Positions 1-9,208 of a stretch of 64,000 nucleotides of DNA are shown here, in pieces. Source of the stretch: Pseudomonas sp. S31 (GTDB lineage Bacteria; Pseudomonadota; Gammaproteobacteria; Pseudomonadales; Pseudomonadaceae); NCBI RefSeq assembly GCF_016648105.1, contig NZ_JACVVE010000001.1, forward strand, positions 248,001-312,000, given 5' to 3'. Under the pieces are notes generated by a model. It ran no database searches, was not told where the DNA came from, and saw nothing but the letters and a program-made list of their open reading frames with translations. The position numbers were made by a program, and so were the translations under genes. Within the stretch, counting starts at the first letter, position 1. Every line of letters begins with the position of its first letter.

Positions 1-1347
1 TTGTTTAGCTCCATTTTCGACAGAAGGGATATCCGGCAAACGACGCAGGTCGCTGACCATGAACAGGTAGCACAGCGCACCGAGCACGGTGATCGACGAC
101 ACGAACGCCAGGGCCCAGACGAACGAGCCGGTCAGCGAAACGATGACGCCGATGGTCAACGGGGTGACGATGCCCGCCGCGTTGGCGAACAGGTTGAACA
201 GGCCACCACTGAGGCCCAGCAAACCTTTGGGTGCGATATCGGAAACGATCATCCAGGCCAGCGCCGACATGCCCTGGGCGAAGTAAGCGACGCACAGGAT
301 GGCGATGACCAGTGTGTCGGACTCGACATAGTTGGCCAGCACGATCACCGAAGCGGTGAGCAGTCCGGCGATCACCGGCAGCTTGCGCGCCACGTTCAGC
401 GAATAACCACGGCGCAGCAAGGCGTCGGACAGCCAGCCACCGACCAGCGTACCCAGCGAGGCGGCAATGAAAGGCAACACCGCCACCCAGCCGACCTTGA
501 GCCAAGGCATGTGCCGCTCGGTCACGAGGTAGGTGGGGAACCAGGTCAGGAAGAACACGTTGGTGGAGTTACAGGCGAACTGGCCCAGGCAAATGCCCAG
601 CATGTTACGGTGCTTGAGCAATGCCGGGATCTGCGACCAGCGGAACACCGTGGCTTTCTGTCCACCGTCAACCACCCCACCACCGGCGGCGATGTAGTCG
701 AGTTCGGCCTGGTTGGCCGTGGTCGACTGGTGTGGCTCATGGTACTTGCGCCACCACAGCAGGCCATAGACGATGCCCAGCAAACCAACGGCCAGCAGCA
801 GGAATCGCCAGCCATAGGCATGCAGCACCCAGAACAGCAGTGGCGTCAGAAATGCCAACCCAGTGTACTCGGCGAAGGTATAGATACCCGTCGCCCTGGC
901 CCGCTCGCTCTGCGGGAACCAGGTGGCTACCACCCGGCTGTTGGTGGGGAAGCACGGAGCTTCGGTCGCCCCCACCAGAAAACGCATCCCCAGCAACGAC
1001 AGAAAGCCCTGCGCCAGCCCCTGCAGGCCAGTGAACAACGACCACAAGGTCAGCGCCAGCCAATAGGTGAGCTTGGTACCCAGCCGGTCGATCAGGATGC
1101 CGCCCGGTATCTGCGCGGCGGCGTAGGTCCACGAGAAGGCGGAGAAGATCACCCCCATCATCGCCGCGTTCAAGCCCAGGTCGGCACTGATGCTGGGCGC
1201 AGCAATGCCCATCACACTGCGGTCGAGGTAGTTGATCATGGTGCCACCGGAAATCAGCGCCAGGATCATGAAGCGGGTACGGGTACGTTGCTGCACGCGC
1301 GCCGGGGTATCGAACCTCCCGAGGCTGGCATTCTGGTCAGTATTCAT
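1..1347 (-). CDS. MFS transporter, ACS (anion:cation symporter) family, 3' end outside window
   Basis: I translated the minus strand from the ATG at 1347 and found 449 codons open to the left edge, so only the last few residues can be missing. The protein starts MNTDQNASLG and carries INYLDRSVMGIA about 30 residues in, the hallmark of the glucarate/hexuronate/galactonate branch of the major facilitator superfamily, which imports organic acids with protons through about 12 membrane helices. It lies 39 bp downstream of an amidohydrolase gene on the same strand, so the two probably form one operon for uptake and hydrolysis of a sugar-acid or lactone-like compound. The substrate cannot be read from the sequence. 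Confidence 0.85.
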   Translation of the reverse strand, partial: MNTDQNASLGRFDTPARVQQRTRTRFMILALISGGTMINYLDRSVMGIAAPSISADLGLNAAMMGVIFSAFSWTYAAAQIPGGILIDRLGTKLTYWLALTLWSLFTGLQGLAQGFLSLLGMRFLVGATEAPCFPTNSRVVATWFPQSERARATGIYTFAEYTGLAFLTPLLFWVLHAYGWRFLLLAVGLLGIVYGLLWWRKYHEPHQSTTANQAELDYIAAGGGVVDGGQKATVFRWSQIPALLKHRNMLGICLGQFACNSTNVFFLTWFPTYLVTERHMPWLKVGWVAVLPFIAASLGTLVGGWLSDALLRRGYSLNVARKLPVIAGLLTASVIVLANYVESDTLVIAILCVAYFAQGMSALAWMIVSDIAPKGLLGLSGGLFNLFANAAGIVTPLTIGVIVSLTGSFVWALAFVSSITVLGALCYLFMVSDLRRLPDIPSVENGAKQ

Positions 1348-1386
1348 GACGGGTGCTCTCTTGTTATTGGAATGGCAAAAACGGGG

Positions 1387-2214
1387 TCAGGCGAACCCGA
1401 ACAGTCGGCGTGGCGTGTCCCACATCACCGAACGCCGCAACTGGGCATCCGGCATCAGGCGTTCGGCCAGTTTCAGCAGCGGGCCGTAATCCACTCGTGA
1501 GCGCTGGCGAATGAACGGCCAGTCCGACCCCCAGACACAGGCCTGCGGGCCAAAAGCTTCGAGCAGGGCATGAACGTAGACACTGCTCTGCTCCAGCAGC
1601 GCATCTTGCGCAGCGAACTTCTGCATGCCCGACAACTTCACGCTGGCACGGCCACTGTCGGCCAGGCGCAGCAATGCCTGGAAACCGGGCTGCTGCACCC
1701 CGGCCGCCACATCCGGGCGACCGCAATGGTCGATCAGCAAGCGCGCGCGCGAGCCTTGCAGCAGCCCGCGCAGCTCCAACAACTGGTCTTCGCACACCTG
1801 GATCTGGGCGAACAGGTCGAGTTCGGCGAGCTTGCCGAACAGCCCATCGGCCTGTCTGAGGCTGGCCACCCCGTACAACGCCGGGTTGAAGGCGATACCG
1901 ACCACCCCTTGGGCCTGCAGCGCTGACAGCGCGTCAAGGCCGATATCCGGCTCGACCACTGCCACGCCCTTGAAGCGCCCCTGCCCGGTCGCCAGGGCGT
2001 GCAGCAGGCAACGGTTGTCGGTGTGGTAGCCGCTATTGGGCCCCACCAGCACGGCATGCTGCACGCCGTAAGCCTCCATCACCCGCGTGAACTGCTGCTG
2101 CGTGGCGACTTCCTGGCCGCAAGGCGCGTAAGGCGCGTTGGGGTGGTAGGGGAAACGTGCGGGATCAAACAGATGGTTATGGCAATCGATCTTCGGTTCA
2201 TCAAAGATGTTCAC
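1387..2214 (-). CDS. Amidohydrolase 2 family protein (PDC-lactonase-like)
   Basis: A 275-residue TIM-barrel hydrolase of the amidohydrolase 2 family, which includes 2-pyrone-4,6-dicarboxylate lactonase and related lactone hydrolases. The metal-binding DCHNH motif sits at residues 10-14, a LLIDHCGRPD segment gives a further His in mid-protein, and WGSDWP near residue 231 supplies the catalytic Asp. The start is GTG at 2214, preceded by AGGAG at a spacing of 7. The neighbours are an ACS-family carrier downstream and a divergent LysR regulator, so it probably opens a lactone or hydrolyses a related acid imported by that carrier. Exact substrate unknown. Confidence 0.82.
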   Translation of the reverse strand: MNIFDEPKIDCHNHLFDPARFPYHPNAPYAPCGQEVATQQQFTRVMEAYGVQHAVLVGPNSGYHTDNRCLLHALATGQGRFKGVAVVEPDIGLDALSALQAQGVVGIAFNPALYGVASLRQADGLFGKLAELDLFAQIQVCEDQLLELRGLLQGSRARLLIDHCGRPDVAAGVQQPGFQALLRLADSGRASVKLSGMQKFAAQDALLEQSSVYVHALLEAFGPQACVWGSDWPFIRQRSRVDYGPLLKLAERLMPDAQLRRSVMWDTPRRLFGFA

Positions 2215-2361
2215 GCAGCACTCCTGTCAAGCGCCACTGCGCTTGCCTGCAGATCTTGTTATTGTTCGCCGCAAGGGCGATCGAGCTGGGTTCAAGATAC
2301 TGCCTGGCCGATGTTGACGCTCATACCCAGATAGCGCAGACCATAACCGAAGGTAATAGAT

Positions 2362-3297
2362 ATGTTGCCTGCTAACGAAGGCGCGGACACCAGCCCGATG
2401 GTGTTCAAACTGCGGCACATGGAAGTGTTCCGTGCGGTCATGCTGACCGGATCGATCAGCGCGGCGGCCAAGCTGCTGTATGTGTCGCAGCCGGCCGTGA
2501 GCAAACTGATCCAGTACATCGAAGGGCGCCTGGCCTACCGCCTGTTCGAGCGCATCAACAACCGTCTGGTGCCGACGGCCGAGGCCCAGGTGCTGTTCCG
2601 TGAAGTCGAACGGGTGTACCAGGCGGCGCTGGAGGTCAACGAATGCGCCCTGTCGCTGGGTGGCGGCGAGCACCGCAAACTGCGCATCTCCTGCAGTGCG
2701 TCGCTATCGACGGTGGTCATCCCGATCGCCCTGGCTCAGCTCAAGCGTGAGTCGCCCTCGCTGAACATCGAATGGCAGACTTCACTGATGGGCGAGATGC
2801 CCAACCAGATTCTGTCGAAGAAAGTCGACCTGTCGATCGCCGCCCTGCCGGTGGTGCACGACCACCTGCATTCGCAGGCGTTCATGCGTGGGCGCATGGT
2901 GGTGATCATGCCACCCGATCACCGCCTCGCCGGGCATGCCCCGCTGACCTTACGGCAACTGGAAGGCTATCCCTTGCTGCTGTTCCGGCCCGACATGCCG
3001 TTCGGCAAGCTACTGGCCGGACACATCGAGCGCCGCGGCCTGCAACTGGTGTCGCTGTTGTCGTTCACCAATGCCAACGAGGCCGTGGCCCTGGTCAAGC
3101 AAGGCATGGGCATCAGCTTGATCGACGAATTCGTGGCGCAGGACAGCGGCCTGGCGGTGGTGCCCCTGGCGGACGAGATCCACTTCGACGTCAGCTTCGT
3201 CTACTCGCGCTTCGAGCCGCCATCGCATGCAGCCCTGCACCTGATGCAGGTGTTGCAGGCCCAAGCGCAGCGGCTGGGAAGGGCCATTCCAAAATGA
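2362..3297 (+). CDS. LysR-family transcriptional regulator
   Basis: A 311-residue LysR-type regulator. The winged HTH lies near residues 15-75 (LRHMEVFRAVMLTGSISAAA, then SQPAVSKLIQYIE), followed by a periplasmic-binding-protein-like effector domain. It is divergent from the amidohydrolase/MFS operon with about 147 bp between starts, the usual arrangement for a regulator of that operon. The ATG at 2362 has AAGG upstream; an internal ATG at 2398 (MVFKLRH) would also leave a complete HTH. The effector is unknown. Confidence 0.88.
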   Translation: MLPANEGADTSPMVFKLRHMEVFRAVMLTGSISAAAKLLYVSQPAVSKLIQYIEGRLAYRLFERINNRLVPTAEAQVLFREVERVYQAALEVNECALSLGGGEHRKLRISCSASLSTVVIPIALAQLKRESPSLNIEWQTSLMGEMPNQILSKKVDLSIAALPVVHDHLHSQAFMRGRMVVIMPPDHRLAGHAPLTLRQLEGYPLLLFRPDMPFGKLLAGHIERRGLQLVSLLSFTNANEAVALVKQGMGISLIDEFVAQDSGLAVVPLADEIHFDVSFVYSRFEPPSHAALHLMQVLQAQAQRLGRAIPK

Positions 3298-3330
3298 CAT
3301 TCCCAAATGAAACCTTGAGGTTGCAACGCT

Positions 3331-3402
3331 GGGCCGCAGCGGCCACGGTATCTGAAACGCAAACAGACCCGTCGTGAGCGCTTCCTGGCCGAGATGGAGC
3401 AG
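3331..3402 (+). mobile_element. IS5-family transposase N-terminal scrap
   Basis: One plus-strand frame reads RYLKRKQTRRERFLAEMEQ at 3346-3402, which matches my recollection of the start of IS5-group transposases (KRKQTRRERFLAEMEQ, normally followed by VVPW). The match stops abruptly and the sequence passes into the end of the helicase pseudogene. No inverted repeats or remaining transposase were found. This is a short vestige, not a mobile element, and the assignment rests on about 18 residues. Confidence 0.45.
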
Positions 3403-3421
3403 CACGACAGTCGGCAAGTGA

Positions 3422-5097
3422 TCAGCCTTCGCGAAGAGCCTCAACCGCCTTGTGTATTCGGGCATGCGGTGATTGACGACCTGCAAAACCAATATCGATC
3501 TCCTTCAACGTGAGTTGCTGAAAGCGTACCTCCAACTCAGGAAGAGGTCGTCCCTGAAAAGCATGCTGCTGAACATCCCTCATCAGGCTGCGACTGAATG
3601 GATTACCGTCAGCGAACTCGCACAACGTCAGGGTCTGTTCGACTCGCGTCATACCCCACGTTCTGAGTGGTGCTCAGCGACTCGATGATCGATTTCCATG
3701 ACTCCTCGCTGGTCGCCAGCTTGAGCACGTCCTCCCGCCCATTAAAATGCCGCTTGATGAACGCCTGCTTGGAGTCGGTGAAGTAATTCAGCACCAGGCG
3801 CAACGCCTCAGCCATCTCCTTTAGCGCCACTTCCGCATATTCACGCATCACATGAACCTGAATGAGCTTCTCGCGGTAGTGCTCGTCGAGTCGCAAGTAG
3901 TCCTCCTTGAGGAAGGTCTTGCGCTTGTCTTCCTTCTTGACCTCGATGGTCATAGCCCAGCGCATGACCGTCATGCCGTGGTTGAGGGTCAAAATGTCCT
4001 GCCGATGCAAATAGAGCAGGACATGCTCAATCACCTTGCGGCGCCTGTTAGGCGGGATCAGATGCGGCAGTTCGAGGTCACTTTCGATCACCCGGAGCAA
4101 TTCGCCAAAACTCGTTTCGACCAGCAGATCCGCGCCACGCAATCCTGCCGGTAGCTTACCGACCAACAGTTCCAGGAACTTGCTCGCCAATACGCGCCGC
4201 ACGTCACCAAAGCCAACGATCTTCGCCAAGGAATGACCACCCTTTCAGATCCTGCCAACCGCCCTGTTTGGTTCGCTCGTTCCCTCCAGGGAACACCTTG
4301 AATTCAATGCCCAGGCTTTCCCTGAAGTGGCTCTGGATGTCCGCAAGCACATCGGGCTTGGCCGTCGCGGTAAAACAGCCGATCTGCGCGCCAGGATGGC
4401 CAATACGTGCTGGCCACGCATACCGGCCAGCACAATGTCGTGCTGAAGACTCTCCCCTGGCCGCTCGTAACGAAAATCCGGGAAGCCAAAAAGGATGCGT
4501 CTCTTGCAGCAATTGCGGAACCAGCATTTTGAGCTCGGGTACAGATACCGGAGACTGCCCAGTCAAGGATGCGAAGAAGACTCCCAGGTCTCCCTTCATA
4601 CTCGGCGCTAGCAACGCCTGATAGCAGAGAAGCTCCATCTGGTTGGTCTCGTTCAACTGCGTGAAGGCCTGGCGTTGATCCTGAAAAAGAACCAACGTCG
4701 AGCGGCAGTCGGACAACGGCGAGTTCAGGCTGTCACGGATAAGCTTGTAATCCTAGATCAGCCGGTGATACGGGTTTTGTGGGAACGCCAGTGGCGACAG
4801 ACGCAACGTGTCGATGACCGGCAGAGCATGCAAAGCCATGCCGGGCACATGTTCGCGCAGGATAGGCAGATCGTGGTCGATAACATTGTGGCCGAGTACG
4901 AAGCTAGCCCCTTCAGACAGTGCATCCAACAACTGCAAGGCCAGGGACGGGTTTCCAGAAACCTTCATCTCCAGCTGCGCCCCCGAGTCAGGCCGAAGGG
5001 CACCGACTATCATGATTCGGGCAGGTTCATTGTTCTTGGGCGGCAACACCTCAAGATCGAAAATCAGGCCTTGGGGTTGAGAAAGAGGCTGCATCAA
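3422..5097 (-). pseudogene. Collapsed giant RecQ/UvrD-type helicase gene with exonuclease-like N-terminus
   Basis: Pieces of one very large helicase lie in order on the minus strand. From 5097 comes an exonuclease-like start (FDLEVLPP, GHNVIDHDLPIL, VIDTLRL), stopped by an in-frame TAG at 4753-4755; the frame continues behind it. A shifted frame near 4480-4395 reads LQHDIVLAGMRGQHVLAILA, the lead-in to a RecQ Walker A, but the P-loop is gone. Next comes IGCFTATAKPDVLADI (RecQ motif III), a frame change near 4220, about 190 residues of the downstream region, and after another shift near 3665 MTRVEQTLTLCEFADGNPF, UvrD motif VI. It cannot make a working helicase. The full-length family architecture is recalled, not seen here. 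Confidence 0.72.
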
Positions 5098-5325
5098 GCG
5101 GGCATTTCCTGCTCAGCTATTGCGACAATCATCATTCAACGCATGAACGATGGAAGTGATGGGCATCATCATGCCATCAAGCACCGACAAGAGATATCTA
5201 GATGCACTTCTATGATTGCACTGCACCAAAGGTCGCACCTTGCACTACATGCAACAAGCCATGTTTCTTGCACTACTGATCTGCACACAGGGCACAAATC
5301 TCGATAGATGCCGGGCTGAGATCGA

Positions 5326-6015
5326 TCAGGCAACGAGCCTGGCAATCAAGGGTGAACACAACACCATGAGCACCCCGCTGAAGATCATCGTCAGGCTGGC
5401 AACGGCCCCCTCCTCACGCCCCAACCCCCGCGCGACGCTCAGCCCGAACCCGTGGGCGGCACTGCCCAACGGCGCCCCTTTGGCAAACCGGGTGCGTAAC
5501 GGGATCAGGGTGAGCACCACTTCCCCGAGGACGATGCCGAACAGGCCGGTGATGACCACGAACACGCCGGTCAGCTGAGCCGTGCCCCCGAGGTGGGCGG
5601 TGGACTCCAGGGCGAAAGGCGTGGACACCGAGCGCGACAGCAGGCTGCGGGTGATCTGCTCATCGAGGCTCAGTGCCCTGGCCACGAGCAGCGTGGCCCA
5701 CACCGAGACGACGATGCTCACGACACTGCCGGCGACCAGCGCCATCCAGTACTGGCGGATGATCCTGCGGTTCTGGTAGATCGGCAGCGCGAAAGCGACG
5801 GTCGCGGGGCCAAGCAGCCAGACCAGCCACTGGGTATCCTTGAAGTACATCGGGTAACTGGTCGATGTGCCTTGTACCAAGGCAATCAACAGGATCGAGG
5901 TGGGGATCGCCGGGGTCAGCCAGGGGCGCTGATGCCGCTTGTAGACCGCTTGATTACCGTAGAACACGGCGATGGTCGCGAACAGGAAGAACAGCGAAGC
6001 GATGGAATCTTTCAT
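5326..6015 (-). CDS. cidB: CidB/LrgB family membrane protein
   Basis: A 229-residue polytopic membrane protein, start MKDSIASLFF at 6015. Hydrophobic helices fill most of the length, and the C-terminal part (LGSAAHGFGLSVARGLGREEGAVASLT) carries the conserved AHGxGT-like region of the CidB/LrgB family. These proteins act with CidA/LrgA holin-like partners in murein hydrolase control or small-metabolite export. cidA ends 2 bp upstream on the same strand, so the two are one transcript. The choice between the Cid and Lrg names is arbitrary from sequence alone. Confidence 0.87.
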   Translation of the reverse strand: MKDSIASLFFLFATIAVFYGNQAVYKRHQRPWLTPAIPTSILLIALVQGTSTSYPMYFKDTQWLVWLLGPATVAFALPIYQNRRIIRQYWMALVAGSVVSIVVSVWATLLVARALSLDEQITRSLLSRSVSTPFALESTAHLGGTAQLTGVFVVITGLFGIVLGEVVLTLIPLRTRFAKGAPLGSAAHGFGLSVARGLGREEGAVASLTMIFSGVLMVLCSPLIARLVA

Positions 6016-6017
6016 GG

Positions 6018-6476
6018 TTATCGATCGCCGCCGAGCAGCGCCCGCTCCTTGCGTACTTGCAGCACTTTCCTGAAATGCTGCTTGCGGATCAGTTGGCAAA
6101 CCCCCTCGACGACCAGCGCGGTGACCAGCATCACCGCCAGGAAGCCCGTGCCGATGGCGACGAACAATTTGATGCCCACGGTTTCGAACAGGTCCTTGTA
6201 CTGCACCACTGACACCACCAACGGGATGAAGTAGAGCAGCATGTTGGCCAGGATCAGTTCCGCGCCGCCTTCGATCCAGCGGGGCTTGACCAGCCCGGTC
6301 AACAGCAGCACCACCAACATGGCCAGGCCCAGGATCCCGCCGGAGACCGGCAGGTCGAGCATCGACGCCGCTCGGTCGGCCACGTACCAAAGCAGTATCA
6401 ACAACAGTACCTGGCTGCCTGACCTGAGCCACTGCCCGCGGCGGGCAAGGCCGGGCAAAGGAGATGAAGAGGACAT
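6018..6476 (-). CDS. cidA: CidA/LrgA family holin-like protein
   Basis: A 152-residue membrane protein with four predicted helices, including LLILLWYVADRAASMLDLPV, GGILGLAMLVVLLLTGLV and the F(V)AIGTGFLAVMLVTALVV stretch. The DLPVSGGILGLAMLVVLLLTG segment is typical of the CidA/LrgA family. It is somewhat longer than the usual 120-140 residues because of a basic tail. First gene of the cidAB operon, divergent from a LysR regulator, the layout of CidR-controlled cid operons that respond to acetate or pyruvate overflow in other bacteria. Confidence 0.86.
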   Translation of the reverse strand: MSSSSPLPGLARRGQWLRSGSQVLLLILLWYVADRAASMLDLPVSGGILGLAMLVVLLLTGLVKPRWIEGGAELILANMLLYFIPLVVSVVQYKDLFETVGIKLFVAIGTGFLAVMLVTALVVEGVCQLIRKQHFRKVLQVRKERALLGGDR

Positions 6477-6588
6477 CGTGGGGGGGAGTTCCTGAGTTAG
6501 GCTGAATGGTTTAAGTCCATACTATCCAGTGCACTTTAAAAGAAAAAATGAATTAAAATTATCAAAATCATTCAATAATGGAATGCAC

Positions 6589-7515
6589 ATGGATATCCGA
6601 GCCCTGCGCTACTACGTGGAGGTGGTGAACCAGAAGAGTTTCACCAAGGCGGCGGCGCACCTTCACCTGACCCAGCCGACCGTGAGCAAGATGGTGCAAC
6701 TGCTGGAGCAAGGTTTCGGCGTCACCCTGCTGGCGCGGGAAGGCAAGCGCTTCACCGTCACCGATGCCGGGCAGATCGTCTATCAGCGCGCCCGGGAGAT
6801 CCTGGCCCTGCAGGACCGGATGGTGCTCGAGGTCAGCGACCTGCAGAAGATCGAGCGCGGCGTGCTGCGGATGGGCCTGTCGCCCTCCACCCACTCGATA
6901 CTGGCGCCCGTGCTTGCCGCCTACCACACGCTCTACCCGAACATCGAGCTCAAGCTTTTCGAGATCGGCAGCAATGCCACCCTGAGTTACTTGCGCGACG
7001 GTGCGTTGGAGCTGGGCACCCTGCTGGACTTCTCCGGTGCCGACGACCTGTGGCAGGAGTTCGACTCGCTGCCGCTGTTCATCTCCCCGTTGTGCCTGTT
7101 GGCCCCCAAGGACTCACCCTGGCAAGGACGCACCCAGGTGGCGCTCAACGAGCTGTCGGAAAGCGAGTTCATTCTCTATGGCGATTCCTTCGCTCTAAAC
7201 GACCTGGTCACCAATGCTTGCAACGAGGCCGGCTTCACCCCCCGTGTGAGCGGGCGCAGCGGCCAGTGGGACTTCATGGCGTCACTGGTGAATCTGGGCG
7301 TCGGCGTGACGCTGCTGCCCAAGGTCTTCTGCGACACCCTGGATGCCGACAGCTTCACCATCGCCCGGATCCAGTCGCCCGCATTGATCTGGAAGGTATC
7401 ACTGGCATGGCGCCGTGACGGCCAGCTTTCTTTCGCCGCCAAAGCCTGGCTGGAGCTGGCACGCCGGTTGTTGGCCACGCCCGGGGAATGGGTCGAGGAC
7501 GTCTTCGGCCCCTGA
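6589..7515 (+). CDS. LysR-family regulator, CidR-like by position
   Basis: A 308-residue LysR regulator beginning MDIRALRYYVEVVNQKSFTK; the HTH helix is LTQPTVSKMVQLLEQ. I chose the ATG at 6589 because GGA lies 6 bp upstream; an in-frame ATG at 6583 would overlap that site, and further ATGs upstream lie in AT-rich intergenic DNA. It is divergent from cidAB across an AT-rich gap (6477-6588) with several ATT/AAT-rich imperfect dyads, and probably controls that operon. Confidence 0.87.
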   Translation: MDIRALRYYVEVVNQKSFTKAAAHLHLTQPTVSKMVQLLEQGFGVTLLAREGKRFTVTDAGQIVYQRAREILALQDRMVLEVSDLQKIERGVLRMGLSPSTHSILAPVLAAYHTLYPNIELKLFEIGSNATLSYLRDGALELGTLLDFSGADDLWQEFDSLPLFISPLCLLAPKDSPWQGRTQVALNELSESEFILYGDSFALNDLVTNACNEAGFTPRVSGRSGQWDFMASLVNLGVGVTLLPKVFCDTLDADSFTIARIQSPALIWKVSLAWRRDGQLSFAAKAWLELARRLLATPGEWVEDVFGP

Positions 7516-7516
7516 A

Positions 7517-7539
7517 GCTGCCGGGCGAGCCCCGGCAGC
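7517..7539 (+). terminator. Hairpin after LysR gene
   Basis: A perfect 9-bp GC-rich stem (GCTGCCGGG / CCCGGCAGC) with a 5-nt loop starts 1 bp after the LysR stop codon. No U-run follows, so it is a transcript-end hairpin rather than a textbook intrinsic terminator. Confidence 0.5.
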
Positions 7540-7549
7540 CTCATTGCCA

Positions 7550-7640
7550 CTATTTCAGGGTAATGGTGGTATTGACCCCGTCGTTGACGGTCTTGTCAGC
7601 GGCAGGTCACGGTCTTGACTGCGCGCCTCACCCACCAGCA
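7550..7640 (-). pseudogene. Possible C-terminal remnant of an unrecognised protein
   Basis: On the minus strand one frame ends DKTVNDGVNTTITLK followed by TAG at 7550-7552. Upstream it meets a TGA in the same frame, while a one-base shift extends it (VKTVT) and a glycine-rich GVNDTGGGAGG lies beyond. This looks like the alternating polar tail of a beta-rich secreted protein that has lost its body, but the family is not recognised and chance is not excluded. Confidence 0.22.
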
Positions 7641-7707
7641 CCACCACCGGTGTCGTTGACGCCGGAGAAGAGATGAGGCCGATCCGTATATGCAATCGCC
7701 GGCAACA

Positions 7708-8667
7708 CTACACGACAAATACGACCCGACGGGTAGACTCGCCCTCCCTGCTTTTCTCGACTTCGTTCAACGGGACGGCAACCGCATCCACTTTCATGTT
7801 GCCTGGCTTTATAGCCTCCAATAAATGCCCCACGACCTTCACCAAATCCTCGGTCGAGACACTTCCCAACCCACTGCCAAGCATCTCCAGACCAGAACTG
7901 CGGAAAACCCCGGGGTTCATGGGCAAGCTCGCGCCAGCGATCGCGCCAATATTGACGAAGCGCAGACGGGGCGCGGCCGCGCCACTGCCATACCCCGCCA
8001 GTGCATTCAAGATGCAGGCCGCCGGCTCGCCCCAGAGGTAGTCCAGAACGATGTCGATGCCTGCCCCCTGGATTTCCTCGCGCAGCAAGGCTGTCAATTG
8101 CTCAGCCGGCTGATCGAGGCCAATGAACGTATTCGCCCCCAGCGCACGCAATTCTTCCTCCACCGCCGGATTGCGTGCAGTGGCCACGATCCGCGAAGCG
8201 CCCAAGTGCTTGGCGACCTGAATAGCCAAACGCCCAGACGCACCCGCGGCGCCGTTGATCAATACACGCTCGCCTGGCTTGAAACCGGCACGCGCCTGCA
8301 AAGCGGCCCAGGACGACATCCCCGGGTTAGCGATCGCAGCTGCGGTGATGTCATCGATGTCATCGGGTACAGCGACACAGTGGCGTGCGTCCACTGCAAC
8401 GAACTCTGCCATGGCACCGATGGGGGCGCGCGGAAAAGCGAAGTACACGCGGGTGCCGTCCTCGAGCAGGCCGACGCCGTCCGCGCCTGGTACCAACGGC
8501 AATGTCTTGCCGCTACTGTAGTGCTTGCCACTTGCCTGTGCGCGCACCAACTGGCTGAGCGCAGCGGCACGAACCCGCACCAGCACCTCGCCCGGCCTGG
8601 GCTGCGGGGTATCGATCTCACCGTAGCGCGGGGGCTGGTCGAAGGCATGTACGATGGCTGCTTTCAT
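7708..8667 (-). CDS. Quinone-oxidoreductase-like MDR (zinc-independent alcohol dehydrogenase family) protein
   Basis: A 319-residue medium-chain dehydrogenase/reductase starting MKAAIVHAFDQPPRYGEIDT at 8667. The N-terminal GroES-like domain is followed by a Rossmann fold with LINGAAGASGRLAIQVAKHLGA near residues 140-160 for NAD(P)H. The zinc-ligand pattern of alcohol dehydrogenases is absent, which places it in the quinone oxidoreductase group that reduces activated double bonds or quinones. It lies downstream of the ABC ATPase remnant on the same strand but with no sign of shared function. Substrate unknown. Confidence 0.8.
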   Translation of the reverse strand: MKAAIVHAFDQPPRYGEIDTPQPRPGEVLVRVRAAALSQLVRAQASGKHYSSGKTLPLVPGADGVGLLEDGTRVYFAFPRAPIGAMAEFVAVDARHCVAVPDDIDDITAAAIANPGMSSWAALQARAGFKPGERVLINGAAGASGRLAIQVAKHLGASRIVATARNPAVEEELRALGANTFIGLDQPAEQLTALLREEIQGAGIDIVLDYLWGEPAACILNALAGYGSGAAAPRLRFVNIGAIAGASLPMNPGVFRSSGLEMLGSGLGSVSTEDLVKVVGHLLEAIKPGNMKVDAVAVPLNEVEKSREGESTRRVVFVV

Positions 8668-8703
8668 AAAACTCACTCCATGGATCATTGAGGCTGGCGT
8701 GCT

Positions 8704-9174
8704 TCACGCATGCCAGCAACGGTACCAGCCATCCTGCTCACTGATGCGCAGCTCGGTCTGGTAAAGACGGGATAAAGACGCGCTGTCGAGCACTTCGCGC
8801 TTGGGCCCGTCGGCGACGATAGCGCCCCGGTCGAGCAGGACCACACGCTCAATCTCCGGAATGATCTCATCAATATGATGGGTGGTGATGATCATCGAGT
8901 GTTCTGGGCCACAGAACGTGCGTAGCAGCTTGAGCATGCCCAGGCTCGCGCCCATGTCCAGGCCGTTGGCCGGCTCGTCGAGGATCAGCGCCTGGGGCTG
9001 GTGGACCAGCGCGCGGGCCAGCAATAGGCGGCGCTTCTGGCCAGTGGAGAGGCGCTGGAACATAGTGCGCTCGTGCTGGGCCATCTCCACCACGCCAAGC
9101 AGCTCGCGTGGAATCTGGATAGCCGTTACACCCACCAAGGCGCCGATCAGCGACTTGCCTTCATTATCAACGCT
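8704..9174 (-). pseudogene. ABC transporter ATP-binding protein, N-terminally truncated
   Basis: The frame retains the signature LSTGQ, the Walker B segment ALILDEPANGLD, the H-loop region IITTHHIDEIIPEIERVVLL and a complete C-terminus, as in the ModF/YlmA-like ATPases. Homology begins at about SVDNEGKSLIG near 9174. Upstream of that the same frame runs antisense-like through the end of the neighbouring hydroxylase, so the Walker A half is missing. It cannot hydrolyse ATP by itself. A deletion that joined it to the hydroxylase 3' end is the simplest explanation. Confidence 0.75.
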
Positions 9175-9208
9175 GCCGCAGGAGATGGGCCCCTGCGGCG
9201 TCGGCGGC

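Noticed and set aside
1..1500. 499-codon plus-strand ORF rich in Gln, Arg, His
   Set aside because: It is the antisense shadow of the MFS carrier and amidohydrolase; composition (Q/H/R-rich, no hydrophobic core) is typical of GC-rich shadow frames.
5098..5325. Repeated TTGCACTAC-like words considered as a short repeat array
   Set aside because: Only two or three imperfect copies with irregular spacing; no array or gene supported.
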